Source: Candidatus Thioglobus vulcanius (GTDB lineage: Bacteria; Pseudomonadota; Gammaproteobacteria; PS1; Pseudothioglobaceae). From it: DNA of 5,886 bases. The position numbers were made by a program, and so were the translations under genes. The stretch spans positions 1 to 5,886 of the forward strand of contig CAJVCJ010000058.1 in the NCBI GenBank assembly GCA_910595855.1. Reading direction: 5' to 3'. Below the pieces are notes generated by a model. That model was given only the letters and a program-made list of their open reading frames with translations, did not search any database and was not told the origin of the DNA. Each line of letters opens with the position of its first letter. Positions within the stretch are counted from its first letter, which is position 1. Below are positions 1-5,886 of the stretch, piece by piece.

Positions 1-16
1 AATTTTTTATTATATA

Positions 17-29
17 TTGACACTATAAT
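17..29 (+). promoter_or_regulatory. Candidate promoter for the pdxA-rsmA-apaG-apaH operon
   Basis: A perfect TATAAT lies at 24-29 and would start transcription near 36, giving a leader of about 27 nt before pdxA. Its -35 would fall at the window edge, where the sequence is only T-rich. A perfect TTGACA lies at 17-22, but 17 nt further on the -10 candidate at 40-45 (TATTCA) is weak, so the two consensus boxes do not form one standard promoter. All forward frames of the leader contain stops, so no gene runs into pdxA from the left. The call rests on motif match alone in AT-rich DNA. Confidence 0.45.
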
Positions 30-62
30 ATGTGAACTTTATTCATTTATTTTAAGGCATTA

Positions 63-1025
63 ATGGCAATTGCATTTACCCCTGGAGAGCCTGCAGGAAT
101 TGGCCCTGACTTAGCAGTTATTTATGCACAAAAAAAATCAGATAAAAATTTATTGGTTTTTGCAGATCCTGATGTACTACTTGCACGTGCCAAATTACTT
201 AAATTACCACTTAAAATTCTTGAGTCAGATCAAGCCTATGTAGAAGGCCAACTTTGTGTATACCCTGTCAAAGCTAAAGATAATGTTTTAGCTGGTAGTC
301 TAAATAATAATAACGCCCAATATGTGCTTGATACTCTAGATCTTGCCACTAGGTTTTGTTTAAATAATCAGTGTGATGCTTTGGTTACTGGCCCTATTCA
401 CAAAGGTGTTATTAATACGATTAATACTGGTTTTACAGGGCATACCGAATACTTAGCAAAATTATCAAAGGTTGATAAAACAGTAATGATGCTTGCCACT
501 GATGGACTTCGTGTAGCACTTGCAACCACACACTTACCGTTATCTGAAGTTGCCTCAAATATCACAGCTGACTCCCTTGAGAAAACACTTAACATTATTC
601 ATCATTCGTTAATTTCTTATGGTGTTAGCAACCCTCACATTGTGGTTTGTGGCCTTAATCCTCATGCAGGTGAAGATGGCTGTCTGGGCATGGAAGAAAT
701 TGAGACTATCAACCCTTTGATTGCCAAACTAAACAGCCAAGGGCTTAATCTCACTGGTAGCGTACCTGCTGATACCGCCTTTACGGCTAACGCATTACAA
801 GGGGTTGATTGCGTATTAAGCATGTATCATGATCAAGGCTTACCGGTATTAAAAACACTAGGTTTTAAAAAGGCCGTTAACATAACACTAGGACTACCAT
901 TTATCCGCACATCGGTTGATCACGGCACCGCCCTATCGCTAGCAGGATCTGGCAATATAAGTCTGGGTAGCTTGCATACTGCGTTAGAATATGCACAAGA
1001 TTTCATCAATAAAAAACATACTTAA
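63..1025 (+). CDS. pdxA: 4-hydroxythreonine-4-phosphate dehydrogenase PdxA
   Basis: PdxA oxidises 4-phosphohydroxy-L-threonine with NAD(P)+. The product decarboxylates to 3-amino-2-oxopropyl phosphate, which PdxJ then uses to make pyridoxine 5'-phosphate, so this is the DXP-dependent vitamin B6 pathway in the cytosol. The 320-residue product is close to E. coli PdxA (329). It opens with the family signature TPGEPAGIGPDL (6-17) and has TGPIHKG (109-115) and TGHTEYL (125-131). The three metal-binding histidines are present: H157 (TTHLPL), H201 (LNPHAGEDG) and H256 (MYHDQG). The substrate-contact residues K264, N273 and R282 keep the E. coli spacing. The start is supported by an AAGG at 54-57, 5 nt upstream, and by the signature beginning within a few residues. 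It is the first gene of a four-gene same-strand run; rsmA follows after 16 nt. Nothing is missing or odd in the protein. Confidence 0.97.
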   Translation: MAIAFTPGEPAGIGPDLAVIYAQKKSDKNLLVFADPDVLLARAKLLKLPLKILESDQAYVEGQLCVYPVKAKDNVLAGSLNNNNAQYVLDTLDLATRFCLNNQCDALVTGPIHKGVINTINTGFTGHTEYLAKLSKVDKTVMMLATDGLRVALATTHLPLSEVASNITADSLEKTLNIIHHSLISYGVSNPHIVVCGLNPHAGEDGCLGMEEIETINPLIAKLNSQGLNLTGSVPADTAFTANALQGVDCVLSMYHDQGLPVLKTLGFKKAVNITLGLPFIRTSVDHGTALSLAGSGNISLGSLHTALEYAQDFINKKHT

Positions 1026-1041
1026 CCCTTGAAAAATAACT

Positions 1042-1803
1042 ATGTCTGCAAAACATAAAGCACGCAAACGCTTTGGTCAAAACTTCCTGACAGATCAAAA
1101 AATCATTGATCAAATTATCGCAACCATTGCGCCAAAGCACGATGACAATATTCTTGAAATTGGTCCTGGCCAAGGGGCGATGACACTACCCTTGTTGGAA
1201 CGAGTGGATAAACTATCTGTAATAGAAATTGACCGAGATTTAATTGAAATCTTAGAATCACACAATAAGTCAAATCTTGTGATTCATCAGGGTGATGCGC
1301 TTAACTTTGATTTAGACCAATTTAATCCGCCAATTAGAGTGGTGGGCAACCTCCCTTATAATATATCTTCACCTATTTTATTTCACTTGCTTGAAAATCG
1401 AGATAAGGTTATTGACATGACTTTTATGTTACAAAAAGAAGTGGTTGAAAGGATGTCTGCAACACATGGGTCAAAAATTTATGGTCGGTTAAGTGTTATG
1501 ATGCAGGCATTTTTTGAGGTTGAATTGATATTTGTAGTACCACCTGAGTCTTTTGATCCAGCCCCTAAGGTTGATTCTGCTATTGTTTATTTGACGCCAC
1601 TCAAAGTTTGCAAAGTTGAGAATATTGAGATTTTTGAACAAGTGGTCAAGGCTGCATTTGCCCATCGTCGCAAAACATTACGAAATTGTTTAAAATCTTT
1701 ATTAACTCAAGATCAAACTCAAGTTGACTTATCTCAACGAGCTGAAATGCTTGATATTGACACCTTTATTACCTTAGCCAAAGATTATGAAAAACAACAT
1801 TAA
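1042..1803 (+). CDS. rsmA: 16S rRNA (adenine1518-N6/adenine1519-N6)-dimethyltransferase RsmA (KsgA)
   Basis: RsmA uses S-adenosylmethionine to dimethylate two adjacent adenines in the helix 45 loop near the 3' end of 16S rRNA, a late checkpoint in 30S maturation. The Rossmann methyltransferase domain is clear: the N-terminal KRFGQNFL (9-16), motif I EIGPGQGAMT (39-48), the ribose-binding acidic residue E62 in IEIDRD, GDAL (84-87), and the catalytic motif IV NLPYNISSPI (103-112). The C-terminal rRNA-binding domain has FDPAPKVDSA (171-180) and AFAHRRKTLRN (205-215). At 253 residues it is somewhat shorter than E. coli KsgA (273), mostly at the C-terminus, with all core motifs intact. No convincing Shine-Dalgarno precedes the ATG, so translation may depend on coupling to pdxA 16 nt upstream. 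Its last 17 nt overlap apaG. Loss of this enzyme gives kasugamycin resistance in E. coli. Confidence 0.97.
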   Translation: MSAKHKARKRFGQNFLTDQKIIDQIIATIAPKHDDNILEIGPGQGAMTLPLLERVDKLSVIEIDRDLIEILESHNKSNLVIHQGDALNFDLDQFNPPIRVVGNLPYNISSPILFHLLENRDKVIDMTFMLQKEVVERMSATHGSKIYGRLSVMMQAFFEVELIFVVPPESFDPAPKVDSAIVYLTPLKVCKVENIEIFEQVVKAAFAHRRKTLRNCLKSLLTQDQTQVDLSQRAEMLDIDTFITLAKDYEKQH

Positions 1804-2158
1804 TATAACTGTAAAAGTAACTTTTATTGAAGAGCAATCACATCCATCTAGCAATCAATACACCTACGCATACACCATTACCATTACTAATAATGGTACG
1901 ATTGGTGCACAACTACTAACAAGGCGCTGGCGCATACAGGATGAAACAGGCCATACAGAGGACGTAATTGGAGAAGGTGTAGTAGGTCAGCAACCTCATT
2001 TACAACCAGGCGAGTCTTATCAATACTCTTCCGGTTCGGTAATAAAAACTGAAACTGGCACAATGAAGGGTGCTTACGGTATGGTGAATGATGAAGGCGA
2101 ACGCTTTGAGGCTGAAATTCCAGAGTTTATTTTAAGCGAGCCATACACACTTCACTAA
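1787..2158 (+). CDS. apaG: ApaG domain protein (Co2+/Mg2+ efflux-associated in the literature)
   Basis: This small protein of 123 residues (E. coli ApaG has 125) is a single ApaG/DUF525 domain, a fibronectin III-like beta-sandwich. The diagnostic GEGVVGQQPHLQPGESYQY stretch (62-80) followed by SSG (81-83) is present, as are GTMKGAYGMV (91-100) and a C-terminal PYTLH. There is no signal peptide or membrane segment, so it is expected in the cytosol. Its molecular role is unsettled: Salmonella corD (apaG) mutants are altered in cobalt resistance and magnesium efflux, and structures suggest protein or pyrophosphate binding. The ATG lies inside the end of rsmA (17-nt overlap in another frame) with only a weak AAAG at 1780-1783, so coupling to rsmA is likely. 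Its stop shares one base with the apaH start. A start further downstream would remove the first beta-strand, so the overlapping start is preferred. Confidence 0.95.
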   Translation: MKNNINITVKVTFIEEQSHPSSNQYTYAYTITITNNGTIGAQLLTRRWRIQDETGHTEDVIGEGVVGQQPHLQPGESYQYSSGSVIKTETGTMKGAYGMVNDEGERFEAEIPEFILSEPYTLH

Positions 2159-2955
2159 TGGCAGATTATCTTATTGGTGATATTCAAGGGTGTTACGATG
2201 CCTTGAAAAGCCTATTAAAAAAGATAAACTTTTCTCTTGATAAGGATCAATTGTTTTTCCTTGGTGATGTTGTAAATCGTGGCGATAAGTCTTTGGAGAC
2301 TTTACGCTTTATTAAAGATAATCCCGACAACACCTCTATGGTATTAGGTAATCATGATTTTCATTTGTTAGCCTGTGTTTTTGGACATATTAAGCCTAGC
2401 AAAAAAGACACTTTTGTTGATATTATTAATGCAAAAGACGCCGCTCAATTGTTAGAATTTTTAGCTTTTCAACCTTTGTTTATTCAGCATCAGGATGCTT
2501 TAATGGTTCATGCTGGCATACCGCCTAATTGGGATGTTGATACACTTAAAACACAAGCAAAACAAGTGCAATCGCACTTGAAATCAGATGATTTAAGTGG
2601 TTTTTTAAGTAAAATGTATAACAATAATCCACATACCTGGAGCCAAGATTTAACCGAACTGGAACAATGCCAATACACAATTAATGCTTTGATGCGTATG
2701 CGCTTTTGTAAAGCCAATGGCGAGTTAGAGTTTGACCATAAAATGAACTTTAATCAGGCGCCAAATGGTTTTAAGGCATGGTTTGAGCACGACAATCGCC
2801 TACTCAAAAAATCAGATATTTTCTTTGGACATTGGTCTACCCTTGATTCTGTTGATCGGCCGCATATCTATCCAATGGATCATGGCTGTATTTGGGGTGG
2901 TGCATTAAGCGCTATTCGATTATCAGATAAACGAGTTTTTTCGATTAATTGCTAA
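2158..2955 (+). CDS. apaH: Symmetrical bis(5'-nucleosyl)-tetraphosphatase ApaH
   Basis: ApaH hydrolyses diadenosine tetraphosphate (Ap4A) symmetrically to two ADP. In E. coli it also removes Np4 caps from RNA, limiting alarmone and cap levels under stress. It belongs to the PPP-type metallophosphatases, and the motifs run in order: GDIQGCYD (7-14), GDVVNRG (36-42), GNHD (64-67), HAGIPP (118-123), GHW (224-226) and DHGCIWGGAL (241-250). Predicted two-metal ligands are D8, D37, N65, H118 and H225, with H66 as the general acid. The first motif has Gln (Q10) where many PPP enzymes have His; Gln also occurs here in other ApaH proteins. Length is 265 residues against 280 in E. coli. The ATG overlaps the apaG stop by one base (TAATG), typical of stop-start coupling, and no separate Shine-Dalgarno is visible. 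The 3' end overlaps the convergent dapF by 4 nt. Confidence 0.97.
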   Translation: MADYLIGDIQGCYDALKSLLKKINFSLDKDQLFFLGDVVNRGDKSLETLRFIKDNPDNTSMVLGNHDFHLLACVFGHIKPSKKDTFVDIINAKDAAQLLEFLAFQPLFIQHQDALMVHAGIPPNWDVDTLKTQAKQVQSHLKSDDLSGFLSKMYNNNPHTWSQDLTELEQCQYTINALMRMRFCKANGELEFDHKMNFNQAPNGFKAWFEHDNRLLKKSDIFFGHWSTLDSVDRPHIYPMDHGCIWGGALSAIRLSDKRVFSINC

Positions 2956-3764
2956 ATATCGATACTCGCCTCAAAGACAAATTCTGCTGGACCTGATAAG
3001 AACACTGACTCGCCTCGTTGATATTCAATTAGCGTGTCACCACCGGTTAAGTGCACAACTACATTAGAGTCTAATAATCCTTGCTCAACGCCGTGTACGA
3101 CTGCTGCGCATGCACCACTACCACAAGCTAGCGTCTCCCCTGCTCCACGCTCATAAACACGTAAATTAACCTCATTACGATTGAGCACCTGCATAAAACC
3201 AATATTGGCTTGATTTGGCAACAAGCTACTTGCTTGTATTTGCTTGGCAGTTTCAGCAATCTCTAGAGTAGAAATATCATCAACGATTAAAACGCAATGC
3301 GGATTTCCCATAGACACAACACCCATCTCAAAACCTTCAATCTGATAAGTTTCTTGCACGCATTCAGCAATCAATGGAATACTACTCGGCTCAAATCTAG
3401 GTCTGCCCATATCAACACGTACACTATGATCTGGATTAATTTGCAGAGTGATAATACCCGAATGAGTTTCAACCACGATTGGATTGTTTTTGGTTAATTC
3501 TTTTTCGCTCACAAAACGCGCAAAACAGCGCGCACCATTGCCACATTGCTCCACTTCAGAGCCATCTGCATTATAAATGATATATCGAAAATCAACCCCA
3601 ACTGTCGGACTTTTCTCCACAACCAATAGTTGATCAAAACCAACGCCAAAATGTCTATCAGATAATACAACGATCTGCTCAATGCTAAAATTAATATCGC
3701 CACTGGTATTGTCAACCACCATAAAGTCGTTGCCTAAGCCGTGCATTTTTGTAAATTGAATCAT
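2952..3764 (-). CDS. dapF: Diaminopimelate epimerase DapF
   Basis: DapF is a cofactor-independent racemase that converts LL-diaminopimelate to meso-diaminopimelate, needed for lysine synthesis and peptidoglycan cross-linking. The 270-residue protein (E. coli 274) begins MIQFTKMHGLGNDF like its relatives. It carries both catalytic cysteines: C74 in QCGNGARC (73-80) and C214 in ACGSGACAA (213-221). Substrate-binding residues visible are N12, N65 (YNADGSE), N154 (GNPH), N187 (NIGF) and E205 (YERGAGE). The frame stays open upstream to a GTG at 3785, but the ATG at 3764 is chosen. It matches the family N-terminus and has an AAAG six nt upstream, while the GTG lies on a candidate -10 box. The adjacent ATG at 3767 would add one Met and cannot be excluded. 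The gene is opposite in strand to all its neighbours, so it is probably transcribed alone. Confidence 0.96.
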   Translation of the reverse strand: MIQFTKMHGLGNDFMVVDNTSGDINFSIEQIVVLSDRHFGVGFDQLLVVEKSPTVGVDFRYIIYNADGSEVEQCGNGARCFARFVSEKELTKNNPIVVETHSGIITLQINPDHSVRVDMGRPRFEPSSIPLIAECVQETYQIEGFEMGVVSMGNPHCVLIVDDISTLEIAETAKQIQASSLLPNQANIGFMQVLNRNEVNLRVYERGAGETLACGSGACAAVVHGVEQGLLDSNVVVHLTGGDTLIEYQRGESVFLSGPAEFVFEASIDI

Positions 3765-3770
3765 CATAAG

Positions 3771-3774
3771 CTTT
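3771..3774 (-). promoter_or_regulatory. Weak ribosome binding site for dapF
   Basis: On the minus strand AAAG lies 6 nt before the ATG at 3764 but only 3 nt before the neighbouring ATG at 3767. This spacing favours the 3764 start. The match is short, so it is supporting evidence only. Confidence 0.35.
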
Positions 3775-3784
3775 ATTTTATCCA

Positions 3785-3813
3785 CTTATAAAGCTCAAGG
3801 TTAATAAAAACAA
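3785..3813 (-). promoter_or_regulatory. Candidate dapF promoter
   Basis: Read on the minus strand, TTGTTT (3813-3808) is followed after exactly 17 nt by TATAAG (3790-3785), a five-of-six match to the -10 consensus. Transcription would start near 3778, leaving a leader of about 14 nt before the ATG at 3764. The -35 matches only three of six positions. The -10 overlaps the upstream in-frame GTG at 3785, so a transcript from here could not use that GTG. Confidence 0.45.
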
Positions 3814-3828
3814 TAGTTCTGATAAAAT
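3801..3828 (+). promoter_or_regulatory. Candidate promoter for the DUF971-rseP-bamA run
   Basis: TAAAAT at 3823-3828 is a five-of-six -10 match. A TG one base upstream (3820-3821) makes it an extended -10 element. A partial -35, TTAATA, lies at 3801-3806 with 16-nt spacing. Transcription would start near 3835, about 23 nt before the ATG. The -35 region nearly coincides with that of the divergent dapF promoter. Confidence 0.5.
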
Positions 3829-3857
3829 ATCCGCACTATTTATATATTAGGCAACTC

Positions 3858-4211
3858 ATGCAAACACCAAGCAATATCACCCTTAACAAAAGCAAAAACT
3901 TACTAACACTAACATTTGATGGTGTTGAATACCCATTAACAACAGAACTTTTAAGGGTTTACTCACCTTCAGCAGAGGTGGTAGGACACGGCCCTGGCCA
4001 AGAAACTTTACAATTAGACAAAGAGAACGTTAAGATTGAGCGCATTGAGCCAACGGGAAATTATGCTATTTATATATTCTTTAATGATGGTCATGATACC
4101 GGTATCTATTCTTGGGAGCATTTATACAAATTAGCCACAGATAAAGATGCTTTGTGGTCAACTTACTTAAAGCGCCTTAAAGAAGCGGGACATTCTCACT
4201 CCCAACTATAA
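3858..4211 (+). CDS. DUF971 (gamma-butyrobetaine hydroxylase-like N-terminal domain) protein, function unknown
   Basis: The 117-residue protein is one complete DUF971 domain with nothing fused to it. Family landmarks are LLRVYSPSAEV (31-41), GHGPGQ (43-48), RIEPTGNYAI (62-71) and FNDGHDTGIYSWEHLY (75-90). The same domain forms the N-terminus of eukaryotic gamma-butyrobetaine hydroxylase, where it binds zinc, and the C-terminus of the plant Fe-S scaffold HCF101. This stand-alone version has no cysteine at all, so it cannot form the Cys-based zinc site; H79 in DGHDTG remains. There is no oxygenase domain, signal peptide or membrane segment, so it is expected to be soluble and cytosolic. An AGG at 3849-3851, 6 nt upstream, supports the start. 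rseP follows after only 6 nt, so the two are probably cotranscribed. The family assignment is firm; a biochemical role is not known to me, and a link to Fe-S handling is only a guess from HCF101. Confidence 0.93.
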   Translation: MQTPSNITLNKSKNLLTLTFDGVEYPLTTELLRVYSPSAEVVGHGPGQETLQLDKENVKIERIEPTGNYAIYIFFNDGHDTGIYSWEHLYKLATDKDALWSTYLKRLKEAGHSHSQL

Positions 4212-4217
4212 ATTTAC

Positions 4218-5555
4218 ATGGGTTTTTTAACTGCCCTACTATCTTTTGCTGTGACCATTGGAATTTTGGTCACTATTCATGAATATGGCCACTACTGGGT
4301 TGCAAAAAAATTAGACGTCAAAGTTTTAAGATTTTCAATTGGATTTGGCAAGGTTATTAAATCTTTTCAGCGTGGTGAAACTGAATTTACCCTGTGTGCC
4401 ATTCCACTTGGCGGTTATGTCAAAATGCTGGATGAGCGCGAAGCAGAGGTTGCAACATCTGAACAGCATCGTGCTTTCAATCGAAAATCTGTTTATCAGC
4501 GCTTCGCTATTGTTGCGGCGGGGCCAGTTGCCAATTTCTTGTTAGCGATACTACTTTATACCTTTATCTTTATTATTGGTGTTAATGGATTTAAGCCTGT
4601 TGTTGGTGCACTAACAAATGCAGGAATTTTTGATCAAGCAGAATTACAAATAGGTGATGAATTACTTAGTGTTAATAATGCGCCAACACCTAGCATTAGT
4701 GAATTTTCAATTCAGTTTATTCAAGCTATTGGCAGTGTGCCGATTACTATCGAGACCAGATCCAAAGAATTAAATCTTAAAACAAGCGAACTACATTTGA
4801 CAGGTGATTTTTTAGCCAATCCTGAACAAGGCATAGATCGATATCTAGGTTTTAAATTTGCCACACCAGTTATTCCGGCTATTATTGATCATGTCGTTTC
4901 AGGATCTGCCGCTAACTCAGCAGGATTACAAACAGGTGATGAAATTCTTAGTGCAAACAATATTACAATTCATAGTTGGCAAGACTTTGTCAAAATAATA
5001 CAGGTAAAACCGATCAAACCTATTGATCTTGTTGTTAAGCGTGATAGTAAAAGACTAACTCTTAACCTAGTGCCTAAATTAATCAATAACTCTCCCAAGG
5101 CTGGCGTGAGTGTTTCACTTCCGAATGATTACCTTAAAGAGTGGCAAGTAACCATTCAAAAAGATCCGATTGATGCACTATATTCTGCTAGTTCAAAAGT
5201 TTATCAATTAACCCTGCTAAATTTAAAAATGATCAAGAAAATGATTATTGGCGAGGCATCAATTGATCAAATTAGCGGTCCTGTCAGTATTGCTAACTAT
5301 GCTGGGAAAAGTGCTGAGGTTGGCTTAGTGCCATTTTTATCTTTCTTGGCATTGATTAGTATTGGATTGGGCTTGTTAAACCTTTTGCCTATCCCTTTAC
5401 TTGATGGTGGGCATTTGTTCTTTTATTTGATCGAGATAATCAAAGGGTCTGCTGTTAGTGACTCTACTCAGCAAATTTTTGCCAAATTTGGCTTATTTGT
5501 TATTTTGTCATTAACATTTGTTGCGCTGTATAATGACCTGATACGCTTATTGTAA
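4218..5555 (+). CDS. rseP: RIP metalloprotease RseP (site-2 protease)
   Basis: RseP is an inner-membrane zinc protease that cuts transmembrane segments. In E. coli it makes the second cut in the anti-sigma factor RseA, freeing sigma-E, and clears leftover signal peptides. The 445 residues (E. coli 450) show membrane segment 1 with the zinc motif HEYGH (21-25; H21, E22, H25), then IPLGGYVKMLDE (62-73) and AFNRKSV (86-92). Segment 2 spans about 97-121 and includes AAGPVANF. Two PDZ domains follow, at about 126-195 and 215-288; each has a recognisable GDELL or GDEIL strand. Segment 3 (about 372-394) leads into NLLPIPLLDGGHL (388-400), where D396 is the third zinc ligand, and segment 4 is near 424-443. 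The active site looks complete. No Shine-Dalgarno is evident before the ATG, which lies 6 nt after the DUF971 stop, suggesting translational coupling. bamA follows after 14 nt, as in E. coli; whether RseA is the target here cannot be seen. Confidence 0.97.
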   Translation: MGFLTALLSFAVTIGILVTIHEYGHYWVAKKLDVKVLRFSIGFGKVIKSFQRGETEFTLCAIPLGGYVKMLDEREAEVATSEQHRAFNRKSVYQRFAIVAAGPVANFLLAILLYTFIFIIGVNGFKPVVGALTNAGIFDQAELQIGDELLSVNNAPTPSISEFSIQFIQAIGSVPITIETRSKELNLKTSELHLTGDFLANPEQGIDRYLGFKFATPVIPAIIDHVVSGSAANSAGLQTGDEILSANNITIHSWQDFVKIIQVKPIKPIDLVVKRDSKRLTLNLVPKLINNSPKAGVSVSLPNDYLKEWQVTIQKDPIDALYSASSKVYQLTLLNLKMIKKMIIGEASIDQISGPVSIANYAGKSAEVGLVPFLSFLALISIGLGLLNLLPIPLLDGGHLFFYLIEIIKGSAVSDSTQQIFAKFGLFVILSLTFVALYNDLIRLL

Positions 5556-5569
5556 TTTACTTAAATTTT

Positions 5570-5886
5570 ATGAAAAAAACTACTCTACAATTATTAATTT
5601 CTGCCAGTATTTTTAGCGCCTCAACAGCACTCGCTGATCCCATTAAAAGTATTGAAATATTAGGGTTAGATTCTATTTCTAGAGGAACTGTTTTAAGTTA
5701 TTTACCGGTTGAAACTGGTGATGATTACAATTCGCAAATCTCTGGGAAAATTATTCGTGATTTGTATAAAACCAGTTTCTTTAAAGACATTGAAGTATCG
5801 CAAGTTGATCAAATTTTAAAAATCGTTCTAAAAGAAAATCCTCACATTAAGTATGTTGATGTTTTAAATTACTCAGATAAAGTAAT
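5570..5886 (+). CDS. bamA: Outer-membrane protein assembly factor BamA, N-terminal part (runs off the window)
   Basis: The frame is open from the ATG to the window edge, giving 105 complete codons; the rest of the gene (about 700 or more further residues in this family) lies outside. Residues 1-22 form a Sec signal peptide: a KK start, a hydrophobic core, and an ALA-DP cleavage site after A22. Residues 23 to about 92 match POTRA domain 1, with IKSIEILGL (25-33), SYLPVETGD (43-51), IIRDLYKTSFFKDI (61-74) and LKIVLKENPHIKYV (83-96). POTRA 2 begins near 93. BamA is the Omp85 barrel that folds outer-membrane proteins, with its POTRA domains in the periplasm binding the Bam lipoproteins. The gene sits 14 nt after rseP with no clear Shine-Dalgarno. 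Truncation is by the window, not by mutation. The position after rseP makes BamA far likelier than its paralogue TamA. Confidence 0.93.
   Translation, partial: MKKTTLQLLISASIFSASTALADPIKSIEILGLDSISRGTVLSYLPVETGDDYNSQISGKIIRDLYKTSFFKDIEVSQVDQILKIVLKENPHIKYVDVLNYSDKV

Noticed and set aside
398..595. Open frame of 65 codons on the minus strand inside pdxA.
   Set aside because: It lies wholly within a well-supported gene, its product resembles no family I recognise, and no ribosome binding site was noted. It is a shadow frame.
2508..2717. Open frame of 69 codons on the minus strand inside apaH.
   Set aside because: It is contained in the conserved apaH coding region and has no recognisable domain.
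3297..3715. Two open frames over dapF, one on the plus strand (3297-3497) and one on the minus strand in another frame (3509-3715).
   Set aside because: Both are covered by dapF, which carries both catalytic cysteines and full family conservation.
4339..4545. Open frame of 68 codons in a second plus-strand frame inside rseP.
   Set aside because: It overlaps the conserved N-terminal half of RseP and has no independent start signal or recognisable motif.
1106..5812. The 8-bp palindrome TTGATCAA occurs five times (1106, 3630, 4630, 5263, 5805), more than expected by chance for this composition.
   Set aside because: All five sit in the same coding phase, as xTT-GAT-CAA for Ile/Phe/Val-Asp-Gln, made from codons that look preferred in this AT-rich genome. 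Codon usage explains it without a regulatory or uptake sequence; a genome-wide count outside genes would be needed to revive it.
5570..5886. Possibility that the bamA-like gene is a truncated pseudogene.
   Set aside because: The frame is open to the last base, and the signal peptide and POTRA 1 are intact, so the window edge is the simplest reason for the short length.
1..5886. Search for a novel system: repeats, CRISPR, inverted-repeat ends, tRNA or other RNA genes, toxin-antitoxin or defence genes.
   Set aside because: Every stretch over 100 bases is covered by a recognised conserved gene, and no repeat array, transposase or structured RNA was seen. The window is housekeeping.

Overview
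This window is a stretch of ordinary bacterial chromosome that is almost entirely coding. Seven genes are complete and one is cut off by the right edge. Base composition is AT-rich (clearly under 45% GC by eye), intergenic gaps are tiny and several genes overlap. The order pdxA-rsmA-apaG-apaH, the E. coli-like DapF, and rseP followed directly by bamA all point to a gammaproteobacterium. The low GC and tight packing would fit a streamlined marine or symbiotic lineage such as the SUP05/Thioglobus group and its relatives. That placement is inference only; no taxon-specific marker was seen.

Left block (about 1-2955, + strand): a short promoter-bearing leader, then pdxA (vitamin B6), rsmA/ksgA (16S rRNA dimethyladenosine methyltransferase), apaG and apaH (Ap4A hydrolase). 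Spacing is 16 nt, then a 17-nt overlap, then a 1-nt overlap, so these very probably form one operon. It matches the enterobacterial surA-pdxA-rsmA-apaG-apaH cluster, except that surA is not in the visible leader.

Middle (2952-3764, - strand): dapF (diaminopimelate epimerase, for lysine and peptidoglycan) runs towards apaH, and the two genes overlap tail to tail by 4 nt with no terminator between them. The 93-nt region between dapF and the next gene carries candidate divergent promoters.

Right block (3858-5886, + strand): a small DUF971 protein of unknown function, then rseP (site-2 intramembrane protease) after 6 nt, then bamA (outer-membrane protein assembly) after 14 nt. BamA is present only as its signal peptide, first POTRA domain and the start of the second. 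RseP and BamA are linked biologically through envelope biogenesis and, in E. coli, the sigma-E stress response. The DUF971 gene occupies the place where E. coli has cdsA.

I found no mobile element, CRISPR array, RNA gene, toxin-antitoxin or defence module, and no convincing unknown system. The points worth a second look are modest: the convergent overlap, the dapF start, the divergent promoters and the DUF971-rseP-bamA arrangement. No gene-free stretch exceeds 100 bases.
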